The notes under the pieces were generated by a model. That model was not told the origin of the DNA. It saw only the letters and a list, made by a program, of their open reading frames with translations, and did no database searches. 64,000 bases of DNA, taken from contig NC_082692.2 in assembly GCF_949987515.2 (NCBI RefSeq), positions 92,947,488-93,011,487 on the forward strand, read 5' to 3'. Source of the stretch: Delphinus delphis. Taxonomy: Eukaryota; Chordata; Mammalia; Artiodactyla; Delphinidae. Below are positions 53,501 through 61,745 of this stretch, in pieces. The position numbers and the translations under genes are program-made. Position 1 is the stretch's first letter. Each line of letters opens with the position of its first letter.

Positions 53501-56327
53501 ACTGGGTGATTGTTCTGTAGGTGTGGCTACGCTACGCTGCATCATGTCATCGACAAATCCAAAGAGGACCGGATGGAGAGCTTCTTCCTCAGCGAGACCT
53601 GTAAATACTTGTATCTGGTAGGTGTGTTGTCAGATTAACCCCGGAAGTGCTCCATTCTGCTGACAGGAAGCACTCCTCCGCCTTCCATCTAACATACGCC
53701 ACCAGGCGCTGCTCCAGGCTGGACATTTCGCCGGCCCAGGGGCGCAGTACTGTCGGAGCAAAGGCACGTTGCTGTCTGCTCCGTGGTTCCTGACCTCGTA
53801 CGGGAGGCACTGCCGAGTACACACATAGACACTCTTTGGGTTACACGTTGTGTGAAGTGCAGGTAACGGTTCCTGGGGGACCGCCCGCTGGCCACGTGGT
53901 CCTGCCACCAGGTCCTGTGGGCACCGAGGTCTCCCACACTGCACAGTGCGGCCAGTCCGGTCGGCTGCCGAGAGCCTGGCGGGCATCCCGTCCGGCAGCC
54001 GTGGGGTCCGGGGTATTCACGGGGCAAGTTCTGGAGCGAATGAATGGAGGAGACCCCCAAGGTGTTCCTGGAGAAAGAACTCAGGGCTGCGGGGGGTGGC
54101 GGAGGGGGAGGACCCAGGCCGACCCTGTTCTCATCCTAGGAGCCGTGTGAACACGGAGCAGCTGTGCCGAGTGTTCTTCCTCGTTTGTAAAATACCTGAG
54201 GTGCCTGTGAGGTTTCCTCCGTCTCTAAGAGTTCTGCGTTCTTCCTCATGCGTCGTTTACCGCACGCCTGGGTTAGGGGTCCTTTCTAGATGCCCCCGCT
54301 GCGCCCTCCTCCACCCCCCACGCCCGCTGCTGAAAGAAGGACTGCCTGGGGTGCCCTGTGCCCTCAGAGCCCACACAGGAGTGCGCCATGCGGTGGCACG
54401 TGTGTCAGGCCCTGGGGACCTGGTGAAGGATGAACCACCGACCTCCTTCTCTCCAGGCTTTTCCAGTTTCAGGCCTAGGTGCGTGTGAGCTGGGGGTGGT
54501 TCCAGGATTCCAGCGCTGGGACTCTCCGGAGAGCGTGGGGGCATCATCTAGGGCTTTTACAGATTAGTGGCGCTTGGGTCGTAGGCCCGGGCTTTCTAAT
54601 CTCTAGGTCTGGGCGGGATCGGGGAAGTCCAGGTGTCTGAGTTTCAACACGACTGGGGATTCCGCCCCACAGCCTGAGTTGGCCTGAGAGCCAAGCAGGT
54701 TCTTGTCCCTAAGTAGTCTTAACTCAGCCGCCCTATGAATTGGTTCCAAACCTGCTACAATTGTATGTTTTCTTTTCTTTTTTCTACTAGCTCTTTGATG
54801 AGGAGAATCCAGTACACAAATCTGGAACCAGATACATGTTTACAACTGAGGGACACATTGTATCTGTGGACGCACATCTCCGGGAGTCACCCTGGAAGGA
54901 GTTCTTTTCTGAAGAGGGAGGGCGGGACCCAGTGGGAAAGTCGGGGCACAGGCCGAGACCTCATGAGCTAAAAGTCATCAACTCCAGCTCCAATGTAAGT
55001 TGCTTTCTCCAGGGGTGGTTTGCAATTGGAGGAAGAGAAAACACTACTCATCACATTATCATCCAGAGTGTCTGACAGAATATTCATGGCACACTCGGGT
55101 TGGGTAATTTGAGAAGAGTCTCAGAAGGAGGCCATTTCTGTAGCTGTAGATAAGACCCTGAAATTTATATTAGGCCATGGAGTGTAGATTAAGCAAGCAA
55201 AGCGTGATTGAGAGGAAAGGCTAAAACAGAAGGAGAGAGAATATCATAGCCAACGTTTACTTACAGAGCTTACCACATGCTAAGCACTGTGCTGAATGCT
55301 TGAGTATGCTAACTTCTCATAGCAGCCCTGTGAGGGGTGGGTATCGTAATATCCCTACTGCACAGACAGAAGAAGGGAGGTACAGAGAGGGTCAGGTCAC
55401 ACGCTGGAGCCGCGTGGTGGAGCCCGGATTTATACTGAAGGAGACACTTGTCTGATAGACCCGATTCCATTGTGCCGGGCACCAGGGATGCGGGCCGGTC
55501 AGAGGGGTCCTGGTGCTGGATGGGCCCAGGGCCCAGTGTAGAGACCGGTTCCCCCCGGGTGCTTGTCAGTAGGAGGCTGTGTGAAGTGCTGTTGAAACAC
55601 CGAAGAGGGAGGAATTATTCTGCCAGGAAAACAAGGCGGGCTTCACTCAGGAGGTTGCCTCTCAGTAGCTCCTGGAATGATGAGGGGGGGCTTCCCAGGA
55701 GGGACGCTCTGGCAGAAGGCAGAGCACCTACAAAAAGCACGAGTGGGGGGCGTTGGGTTTAGCTGTGGATGAGAAGAGCAACAGACTCAGACAAACAACA
55801 GTATTTTCAAGTAGCTGAAACATGTTTTGCGATTCTGGGTGGATTGAGGACCCAAGGGGTGCAGGTTTTAGTCCCGGCCCCTCTTCACTTGGGTGCATGT
55901 GTTTTAGCCTCCCTGGGTTTCCATTTCTTCACCTGTGAAGTGAGGAAATTAAATTACATCAGTGGTCCTCAACTGGAGGTGACTTTGCTCCTCAAGGGAC
56001 ATTGAGCAATGTCTGGAGACAATCTTGGTTGTCACAGCTGGGGCTTAGGGGCAGGGGGCATATAGCGGGAGAGCCCAGGGATGCTGTTGACCATCCCACA
56101 GTGCACGGGACAGGCCCCAAGTGTTGACAGTGCCAGGATGAGAAACCCCAGGGGAGGTCATCCAGTCACATCTGAGGAATTAACACATGGCGTCTTAACT
56201 CAAAATTCGAATTGTCCCTCATTTACTTTCTTTCTAGTGCAATCGTGTTCCTGACGAAAGGCGATATTCCCTGCCCTTAAAGAGCGTCTACATGCGACAG
56301 ATTGACCAGATGGTTGGCTTGATTTGA
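34698..56327 (+). CDS. EDEM1: EDEM1, ER degradation-enhancing alpha-mannosidase-like protein 1 (complete, 12 coding exons)
   Basis: ER-resident glycoside hydrolase family 47 protein that accelerates mannose trimming and ER-associated degradation of misfolded glycoproteins; known targets of the XBP1 branch of the unfolded protein response. Twelve exons give 1983 nt, 660 residues plus stop, close to the 657 I recall for human. Residues about 5-27 form an uncleaved or slowly cleaved signal/anchor ([20 protein letters not shown]). A Gly/Pro/Arg-rich linker occupies about 47-100. The GH47 barrel runs from about 125 to about 580, from [10 protein letters not shown] to the C-terminal FTTEGH region. 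The conserved acidic FEATIR motif has its Glu near 228. Sequons include NYS (184), NSS (201), NET (302), NDT (345) and a late NSSSN. All introns are GT-AG and all junctions keep frame. The ATG matches the conserved MQWRALVLG start. Confidence 0.97.
35216..40302. other. EDEM1: EDEM1 intron 1
   Basis: 5.1 kb, GT-AG. It contains an MIR scrap (35485-35530, 'acagatggggaaactgaggc'), an L2 fragment (37490-37790) and an open minus-strand frame at 37870-38475 of doubtful meaning. No young SINE or LINE is seen. Confidence 0.7.
37490..37790 (+). repeat. L2 LINE fragment
   Basis: 'gtcaggctcaagtctttttc', 'ccctggaacacagggactgt' and 'ctgtgcctacacagcaccag' follow the L2 3'-end pattern. EDEM1 intron 1. Confidence 0.65.
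40303..40375 (+). CDS. EDEM1: EDEM1 coding exon 2 (residues 173-197)
   Basis: 73 nt after acceptor TTCTTTTTCAG, donor GTAAGT. It encodes [21 protein letters not shown], with an N-glycosylation sequon at 184 and the conserved [12 protein letters not shown]47 segment. Confidence 0.96.
40376..43680. other. EDEM1: EDEM1 intron 2
   Basis: 3.3 kb, GT-AG. It holds a long CHR SINE (40614-40970), an L2-like 3' end near 42040-42145 ('tgcactctgtccacaccgca'), and otherwise unassigned sequence. No coding segment recognised. Confidence 0.65.
40614..40970 (+). repeat. CHR-type SINE, long form
   Basis: 'gggcttccctggtggtgcac' head, 'gagccctggtccgggaagat' and a long A/AAAT tail. Duplications AAAGTGTGATCGTT (40600-40613) and AAAATGTGATTGTT (40971-40984) differ at two positions. 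Confidence 0.94.
43681..43784 (+). CDS. EDEM1: EDEM1 coding exon 3 (residues 198-231)
   Basis: 104 nt, acceptor CTTTTTAAAG, donor GTAAAA. It encodes IMGNSSEF and VQVFEATI. The Glu in FEATI(R) (about residue 228) corresponds to the conserved GH47 active-site acid, mutated to Gln in published EDEM1 work. Confidence 0.96.
43785..44955. other. EDEM1: EDEM1 intron 3
   Basis: 1.17 kb, GT-AG. Nothing recognisable beyond intronic sequence. Confidence 0.6.
44956..45127 (+). CDS. EDEM1: EDEM1 coding exon 4 (residues 232-289)
   Basis: 172 nt, acceptor GCCATTAG, donor GTAGGT. It encodes [13 protein letters not shown] and [16 protein letters not shown], ending at GIPYPR. I recall human as LLYMAHDL where this reads LLHMAHDL; treat that as a from-memory comparison only. 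Confidence 0.96.
45330..45536 (-). repeat. CHR-type SINE, short form, in EDEM1 intron 4
   Basis: Antisense with T16 tail, 'ctcactgttgtggcctctcc' and an end reading 'gcgccaccagggaagccc'. Flanked by ACAGTGA at 45320-45326 and 45537-45543. Confidence 0.94.
46364..46547 (+). CDS. EDEM1: EDEM1 coding exon 5 (residues 290-350)
   Basis: 184 nt, acceptor TGTCCCCAG, donor GTGTGG (non-optimal after +2). It carries [20 protein letters not shown], a hallmark GH47 segment, plus the NET and NDT sequons. Confidence 0.96.
46548..48230. other. EDEM1: EDEM1 intron 5
   Basis: 1.7 kb, GT-AG, with a short CHR SINE (47481-47698) and an old LINE-like stretch around 47000-47165 ('aaatttcaaacatagcgaag'). No coding segment. 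Confidence 0.65.
47481..47698 (-). repeat. CHR-type SINE, short form, perfect target duplications
   Basis: Antisense with a long T tail, 'gcggtacgcgggtctctcac' and an end reading 'gcgccaccagggaagccc'. Exact 14-bp duplications CATGTGCAACTTTT at 47467-47480 and 47699-47712. Its uniform tail and perfect duplication suggest a young copy. Confidence 0.96.
48231..48405 (+). CDS. EDEM1: EDEM1 coding exon 6 (residues 351-408)
   Basis: 175 nt, acceptor TTTTCACAG, donor GTATGT. It encodes [20 protein letters not shown], a conserved GH47 block with the DSFYEY substrate-site residues, then [17 protein letters not shown]. Confidence 0.96.
48570..48905 (+). repeat. Old interspersed repeat, family not assigned
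   Basis: 'tattagctatttactgctgc', 'cctagtggcttaaaacagca', 'ttctgagggtcaggaagcca' and 'catgtgggcctctttgtagg' are widespread mammalian repeat wording. The same 5' wording appears near 22752. I recognise the repeat but cannot name its family safely. EDEM1 intron 6. Confidence 0.6.
49960..50080 (+). CDS. EDEM1: EDEM1 coding exon 7 (residues 409-449)
   Basis: 121 nt, acceptor GCTCCTCAG, donor GTATTT. It encodes [20 protein letters not shown] and [14 protein letters not shown], another conserved GH47 block. Confidence 0.96.
50559..50729 (+). CDS. EDEM1: EDEM1 coding exon 8 (residues 450-506)
   Basis: 171 nt, phase 0 both ends, acceptor CCCTGTAG, donor GTACGA. It contains LPERYNW and the conserved [16 protein letters not shown] segment typical of GH47 mannosidases. 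Confidence 0.96.
50730..52577. other. EDEM1: EDEM1 intron 8
   Basis: 1.85 kb, GT-AG. No recognisable repeat or gene; an open + frame at 50926-51501 has no similarity I know and looks like chance. Confidence 0.55.
52578..52651 (+). CDS. EDEM1: EDEM1 coding exon 9 (residues 507-530 plus two bases)
   Basis: 74 nt, acceptor TTCTCTCTAG, donor GTTAGT. It encodes [20 protein letters not shown]. Confidence 0.95.
52652..53520. other. EDEM1: EDEM1 intron 9
   Basis: 870 bp, GT-AG. The left half, about 52900-53170, is AT-rich old repeat-like sequence with TATATA runs, family unassigned. Confidence 0.55.
53521..53617 (+). CDS. EDEM1: EDEM1 coding exon 10 (residues 531-563)
   Basis: 97 nt, acceptor TTGTTCTGTAG, donor GTAGGT. 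It encodes [13 protein letters not shown] and [15 protein letters not shown], the conserved late GH47 segment. Confidence 0.96.
53618..54790. other. EDEM1: EDEM1 intron 10
   Basis: 1.17 kb, unusually GC-rich for an intron of this gene (53830-54560). Overlapping frames on both strands are composition shadows; none resembles a known protein. Confidence 0.55.
54791..54994 (+). CDS. EDEM1: EDEM1 coding exon 11 (residues 564-631)
   Basis: 204 nt, phase 0 both ends, acceptor TTTTTTCTACTAG, donor GTAAGT. It encodes [12 protein letters not shown] and [16 protein letters not shown]. The TEGH motif is the Ca2+-binding/active-site Thr segment in GH47. A Gly/Arg/Pro-rich, poorly conserved C-terminal extension follows. 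Confidence 0.96.
55255..55475 (-). repeat. MIR SINE
   Basis: 'ccacatgctaagcactgtgc', 'cacagacagaagaagggagg' and 'cacgctggagccgcgtggtg' are antisense MIR wording. EDEM1 intron 11. Confidence 0.8.
55960..56150 (+). mobile_element. MER20 (hAT-Charlie DNA transposon remnant)
   Basis: 'cagtggtcctcaactggagg', 'gacattgagcaatgtctgga' and 'cttggttgtcacagctgggg', ending 'ccaggatgagaaacccc', match MER20. It ends less than 90 bp before EDEM1 exon 12. Confidence 0.85.
56238..56327 (+). CDS. EDEM1: EDEM1 coding exon 12 and stop (residues 632-660)
   Basis: 90 nt including TGA at 56325-56327, acceptor CTTTCTTTCTAG. It encodes [20 protein letters not shown] and ends QMVGLI. There is no KDEL-type retention signal, as known for EDEM1. 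Confidence 0.96.
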   Translation, partial: CNRVPDERRYSLPLKSVYMRQIDQMVGLI

Positions 56328-56514
56328 TCTGCTCTCCCCTGTGTGGCCTCATCTGAAACTGGACCTAAAACAGCTGAACCCAGGCCAGGCTGAGACCCAG
56401 TCCGAAGTGGAGGAGGCTAGGCGTCTGGCTGTCCACGATGGTGTAGGAATCTCTGTCCAGCTCCCCAGCCGCATCTGGTAGATTCTTGGATACTTTAGCG
56501 TTTCTCTTCTGTTC

Positions 56515-56520
56515 AATAAA
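56515..56520 (+). promoter_or_regulatory. EDEM1: Proximal poly(A) signal of EDEM1
   Basis: AATAAA only about 190 bases after the stop codon, followed by GT-rich sequence (GCCCTGTTTGTCTT). It would give a short 3' UTR of about 0.2 kb. Confidence 0.55.
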
Positions 56521-59500
56521 ATGCCCTGTTTGTCTTAAGGATGTACTTTGAAGTGAGAAGGTACGTAGGAGTTGGCTTCTTACGACGTGCGGATGTTACT
56601 GTGCACCGTGGGTGGGCCTCTTTGGCTGGATCTCCAGACCTTCCTACTGTGGAATCCGTTGAGTCTTCTCTGCCGGCGCTTGTGTGACCGGTGCCTGGCC
56701 GCCTCTCTGCCAGAGGAGTGTGAATGAATTTCTGTGCAGCAGGGCCTGCGGTTTCCCTGACATCCCTATTTACTGCATTCTGTCATCCTCTCTCTCTTAT
56801 TGGATAATTGGGCTGTGTCCCAGGTCTCCACCCACGGTTGTCGGTCACATGGGGAAAAATCATCCAGTTATGCATTTGCGCCCCATGCAGTTCGTCACGG
56901 TGTTGACAGATTATTTGCTCACGAATTTATCCGAATTCTAACAGGCAGTCTCTTAAGTTGTCGCCTCACAGTTTAAGAGCTTAACAGGTAGATCTTTTGG
57001 ATGGTGTTCTACATTTATTGTGAACTCACCTGAGGATCTCCCATAGTTTCAGAACCAGGTGCCTTTCAAGGGAGAGAAAAATACCTATGATCGTCTGAGC
57101 TTTCATCTGTCTTGTATTTACTAACCAAGGATTATCAGTTCCGACCACGTTTGGGTTGGAATTGTTTCCTTTTTGTTTCCTGTGTCTAGTGCCAATCAGC
57201 TAAGTCAGGGAGAAAGAAATGATCAGATGACTTTCTGGCATCCTTGAGCCATTTCTCTGTGCAATGCAGGCTTTTGATGGGTGCCTTATACTCTTTTGGT
57301 TTGGGCCACTGGATGTCACAGCTGCTGCTATGATTTTAACCGCCTTGTTTTGTATTGCTACATGGTGTGACCACAGCGAAAGGGGCATGGGATGGATATC
57401 AGGCAGGTTCTGGAAACTTCTTGGCCAGTCCTTGCCTTTCAGCCTGATATTTTAAGCAAGCATACATAAAGAGGAAGTTGTGCTAAAACGCCTCTTTTCT
57501 TTGTTGGTATTATTTCTTTAGTGAGCACGGAACTGTGTCTCTTTGAACTGTGCAGAGGGCTCAGAGAAAGCAGAACCCTGAGCTTTGGCTTCCCTGTAAC
57601 GTCAGAGGTTGAAATGAACCTCAATAGAAAGGGTAGGAAGTCTCTTAGAAACCTCCAGTTTCACCTGTCGTGTGGCTCACCCGTCACCGCTAGGATACTT
57701 CAAATGATTTTATTTTTGTCTTTTTAAAGCTAGAAAGGAATGCTGTGTAAGCCATTGCATTTTCAGTCAAAAGGGAGGAATTTTATTCTTGAAAATTTAA
57801 GTGTTGCTGGTTTTAAAATAGATATCTAATTCAGTTCTTTGAGGTTTTTAGAAGAGGGATTTTCAGTAATAAACGTCACCTCTGTCTTTTAAACATTTAC
57901 TGTGCAAATGTTTTAAAGAAAAAAAATCAAACGCTTCTGTTTTACATTTTTTCTTCATTTCAGAAGCATTCTGTTTGTCAACATTGTCTCATCTACTGAA
58001 CAGAAAAGTTTCTTTGAGAATACTCTATATATTTAAAATATTTTCATTGCCTCAGTAAACCCAAAATATCCCCTTTTAAAGACACACACCTGCATGAGCA
58101 TCCCTGCACCTGTTCTCCAGGTAAACCAAGGTGGGACTATAAATGAGCTGTTTGGGAGAATGGGGCACCTCAGGGAAGAAAGTGGGCCCTTTGTGATCAC
58201 ACTGTTAGGTTATCGCACCCCAATGTTCCCCCTCCTCTGGGCTCAGGTATCCCATCTCCCTCCCGCTCTGGAACAGGGACCTGGGCCTGAGCGCCACAGA
58301 GGCACCTCACGGCTACAGGCTGGCATGAGACATGTTTTGTATTAAGTCTCAGACCCCCTTGGCTTCCAGGCACTGGACTTGTACCAGTCATGAGTCCGAG
58401 GGTGAGCGACCCATTCTCACCCCGGTTGCTGAGCTTCCAGACTGCCCAGTCTGAAGTTGGATGCCATGTAGTCAGTGACTAGATGCCAGAATGCCCGTCT
58501 CGTGGCTAGTTACGGAGAAGGTCCTTTGAGCCACGTTCAAAACTTGCTTTCTCTTTAAAGGTCAGAGTGTCAACAACTGTGATATGTCCTTCAGGGTCTT
58601 TGCTGTTTCTTCTGGGTCGTGGGAGATCAGGAAGGCGAGGGCTGAGGAGGGGAGTGTCAGGGAAATTCCCTTGTGATTTGCCCTAGGAGCACCCTGATTC
58701 CAAACATTCCATGCTTTGGAACAGCTGACAGCTTGCACCATCCTTGCAATCCTGTGTGTAGCTAATGTCTAGACTCTGCTTTGGTTCACACAATGAAAGT
58801 GGTTTCGCCAAACCTTTGTGGGAAGCTACCTTATAGCTACCTTTGTGGGTGGAGTCTAAATGTCCCACCACAGAGTTCTAAATTGTTCCAGGGCAGGCTT
58901 CGCTGGCTGAGATGCTGTGACTGAGGAACTCCGTTTCCTGGAGGAGGAGGTGATGAAGGAAGTGTTTGCTAGCTCTCCAATTGTCCTGGCCTTGGTGGAA
59001 ATCCAGCTTCCATGTTCAAATCTTCCCTTCAGAACTTGGAAATCTTGCGTCAGAACTTGCTCTGTGTGACTGCTCTGTGCGACTGAATCCCCAGGTTCTG
59101 AGGCTGTCCTGGATCATGGGGCGTGTGCACATCAGTCCAATAGTTTTCTGTGTGTTTATGCACCAGGATGGTGTCTGTGCAGATGGAAATTAGCTCCCTG
59201 GCTGGATATGTGCAATCTGAGGGTCTCAGCTTGATTCCTCTCTCGCCTCCCTGCTGTGTCCTCCACCAAAGAAAAACATCCCTCTCAGCTATTTTCTTAG
59301 CTCAGTTAATGAATGATTACAAACTGTAATCCTTCACTTTGGGTTTTGTAGACAAAATATCAGAAGTTCTTTTTTTCTAGAGGTCTTTCTTTCTTTTTGC
59401 CGACCGCAAATTTAATGCTGGTGACCAGGTCGGGCCGGATGATTGCCCCAGCCCTAGAGTGGCTGAGCAGGGACTTTAGAAAAAAAAAGTCTTGATCTTT

Positions 59501-60183
59501 CTTTCCTTTTCCATTCCCAGACATCCAGCTCCTTCTCTAGTGCCTGTTCCTGCAGGGCAGGGACTCTTGTGAAAGTGAGAAGGCGACTCGGCTGGGCTGT
59601 GTGTCCCCAGGTTTTGCAGGGCTCAGGGTTACGTTCCCACTTGAATTTACATGTGAATCTGGCGAGAATGTTAAGTACCTGTGGACCTTCCTGATTTGTT
59701 TGTTACCCCCCTTCCCTCTTACTGAGAGGCAGAGAAATAATATTTTTAAAGGTATTTTGTTTTAGTTTTAAATAGCAAAACACAGGCTGCATTTTTATTT
59801 ATTATGCACAAGAAAGGTAAATATGTTTTTACACACACAAAAAAATCTAGAGTTGGAAACTCTGGGAAAAACCTATTGAAATATACAAATGCTTCTCTCT
59901 GTAACGTGCAATATGCTTTGCAACTATAGATGATATTTTATGTTTAATCTGTAAATAAGAAATGTATTTAAATTAAAAGGGAGCTTTTTGTAAAAGGACC
60001 AAATGTTCTTTATAAATGTACTAAGAAATATCTTGCTCTTTGAAATTTATTAGGATTTTTATGAGTAATTTTTATTAAAAGATTCTTTTTTTTTTGAGTT
60101 GTCATTTTGTTTCTCCTTTATATACTCACACATACACATTATATAGAGGATAAAGAGGGGAGCAGAGTCTATAAAACAGGATG

Positions 60184-60189
60184 AATAAA
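60184..60189 (+). promoter_or_regulatory. EDEM1: Distal poly(A) signal of EDEM1
   Basis: AATAAA followed by T-rich ACTTTATTTTGTTTCC. ATTAAA at 60073-60078, with a T10 run downstream, is an alternative. Either places the long-form end near 60.1-60.2 kb. Confidence 0.5.
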
Positions 60190-60944
60190 AACTTTATTTT
60201 GTTTCCTTACAGCTAAGCCCTGCGGAATACCACTTCAGGCTTGTCTGTCGTACCTTCATTTAACCGTCCTTCACTCAGAGCCACTTTTAATGACCTTTGT
60301 CCTATCCCTAACCTCTTCACCTTAGCCTCCTTTCTCCCAGGCCTGACTCACTCTCAATTCTTGCTGCCATTTACCTGAGTCTCTCTAGAACCTGGAAGGA
60401 ATTCTTGGTGTTACCTTAAGCAAGGCAATTCTTTTCTCCTATCTTTTTACAGGCTAAGATGGGATTAATGGTCCAGGGGAAGCACGACCTAGGAGGGTTG
60501 CAGAGGGATGGCCTCCATGCCTACTGCTGCCTGAACCTTGATGGGGTCTTGAAGCGATTGCTGATTCTGCCCCTGTGACATCCTGGTGTCCCAGCTCTGT
60601 GTCATTGCAATTTTGATGGGGCTTTATAAAAATCCTGAATTGCAACAGAGTGAAGGGCAGTCCCGAGTTTGGAAGCACCTGCTGATCTCAGAACACATGC
60701 CACTGTGAGGCAGGGTGAGTGTGTGTATGAAGTCCCATGGGTTTGTAATCCTCTTGACTTCAAGTCCAAGCAGGCCCAGTATGCCAGTGGACAGCTGAAG
60801 GGCCATAGATCACGCCTCAGCCCCGCCTTCCCTCTCCAAGATGCAGAGCCCTGGTAGCTGGAGCCCTCGGTCAGCTGTGGAGCGAGTGGACTGGAGCATC
60901 CTGTGTGGACAGCGCTGGAGGGTGTCGGGGTGAGGGTAGGGACT

Positions 60945-61135
60945 CCGGATCCACGGTCTTTGGGGTAAGTCCTAGCTCTGCCACTGACGAGCTTTGTGCC
61001 AAGTTACACAGTTATTCCATCCATTTTCAGTTTTCCCATCCATTACATGGGATGGTGATAACAGTCCACATGCACAGAGTGGACTGAGTGGATCATTATG
61101 TGTAAAGTGCTTAACATGGCACCTGGCACACGGCA
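60945..61135 (+). repeat. MIR SINE
   Basis: 'tagctctgccactgacgagc', 'agttttcccatccattacat' and 'tgtaaagtgcttaacatggc' are MIR wording in sense. Intergenic downstream of EDEM1. Confidence 0.8.
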
Positions 61136-61206
61136 GCCTCTGTGTGTGTGTTCCTTTAATCATGGCCAAATTGGATTTGATACCCAGGACAAGCCCTATG
61201 GTCTTT

Positions 61207-61730
61207 TTTTTTAATTAAGTTATTTTTTGACTGCGTAGGGTCTTCGTTACTGCGCGCAGGCTTTCTCTAGTTGCGGCGAGCAGGGACTACCCTTCGTTTT
61301 GGTGCACGGGCTTCTCATTGCGGTGGCTTCTCTTGTTGCAGAGCACAGGCTCTAGGTGCGTGGGCTTCAGTAGTTGCAGCATGTGGGTTCAGTAGCTGCG
61401 GCATGCAGGCCCTAGAGCACGTGGGCTTCAGTAGTTGTGGCGTGTGGGCTCAGTAGTTGTAGTGTGTGGGCTCTAGGGCATGCAGGCTCAGTAGTTGTGG
61501 CTCGCAGGCTCTAGAGCACAGGCTCAGTAGTTGTGGCTTGCAGGCTTCAGTAGTTGTGGCACGTGGGCTTCAGTGGCTGTGGCTCATGGGCTCTAGAGCG
61601 CAGGCTCAATAGTTGTGGCACAGGGGCTTAGTTGCTCCGTGGCATGTGGGATCTTCCCAGACAAGGGATCGAACCCGTGTCCCCTGCATTGGCAGGCGGA
61701 TTCTTAATCACTGCGCCACCGGGGAAGTCC
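61207..61730 (-). repeat. CHR-type SINE expanded to about 520 bp by internal tandem copies
   Basis: Antisense, from 'gactgcgtagggtcttcgtt' to 'gcgccaccggggaagtcc'. The usual long form is about 340 bp. Here the 'cagtagttgtggc' segment recurs about ten times between 61365 and 61620. Duplications AGCCCTATGGTCTTT (61192-61206) and AGCCCTACAGTCTTT (61731-61745) bound the whole unit, so it is a single insertion. Confidence 0.93.
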
Positions 61731-61745
61731 AGCCCTACAGTCTTT

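Larger units (their letters stand above)
56328..60200 (+). other. EDEM1: EDEM1 3' UTR (long form, end estimated)
   Basis: About 3.8 kb with no SINE or LINE that I can recognise, unlike the flanking introns and the downstream intergenic DNA. It has AT-rich stretches near 57720-58080 and 59740-60110. A proximal AATAAA sits at 56515-56520. A distal ATTAAA (60073-60078) and AATAAA (60184-60189) fit the roughly 6 kb mRNA I recall for mammalian EDEM1. Confidence 0.65.
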
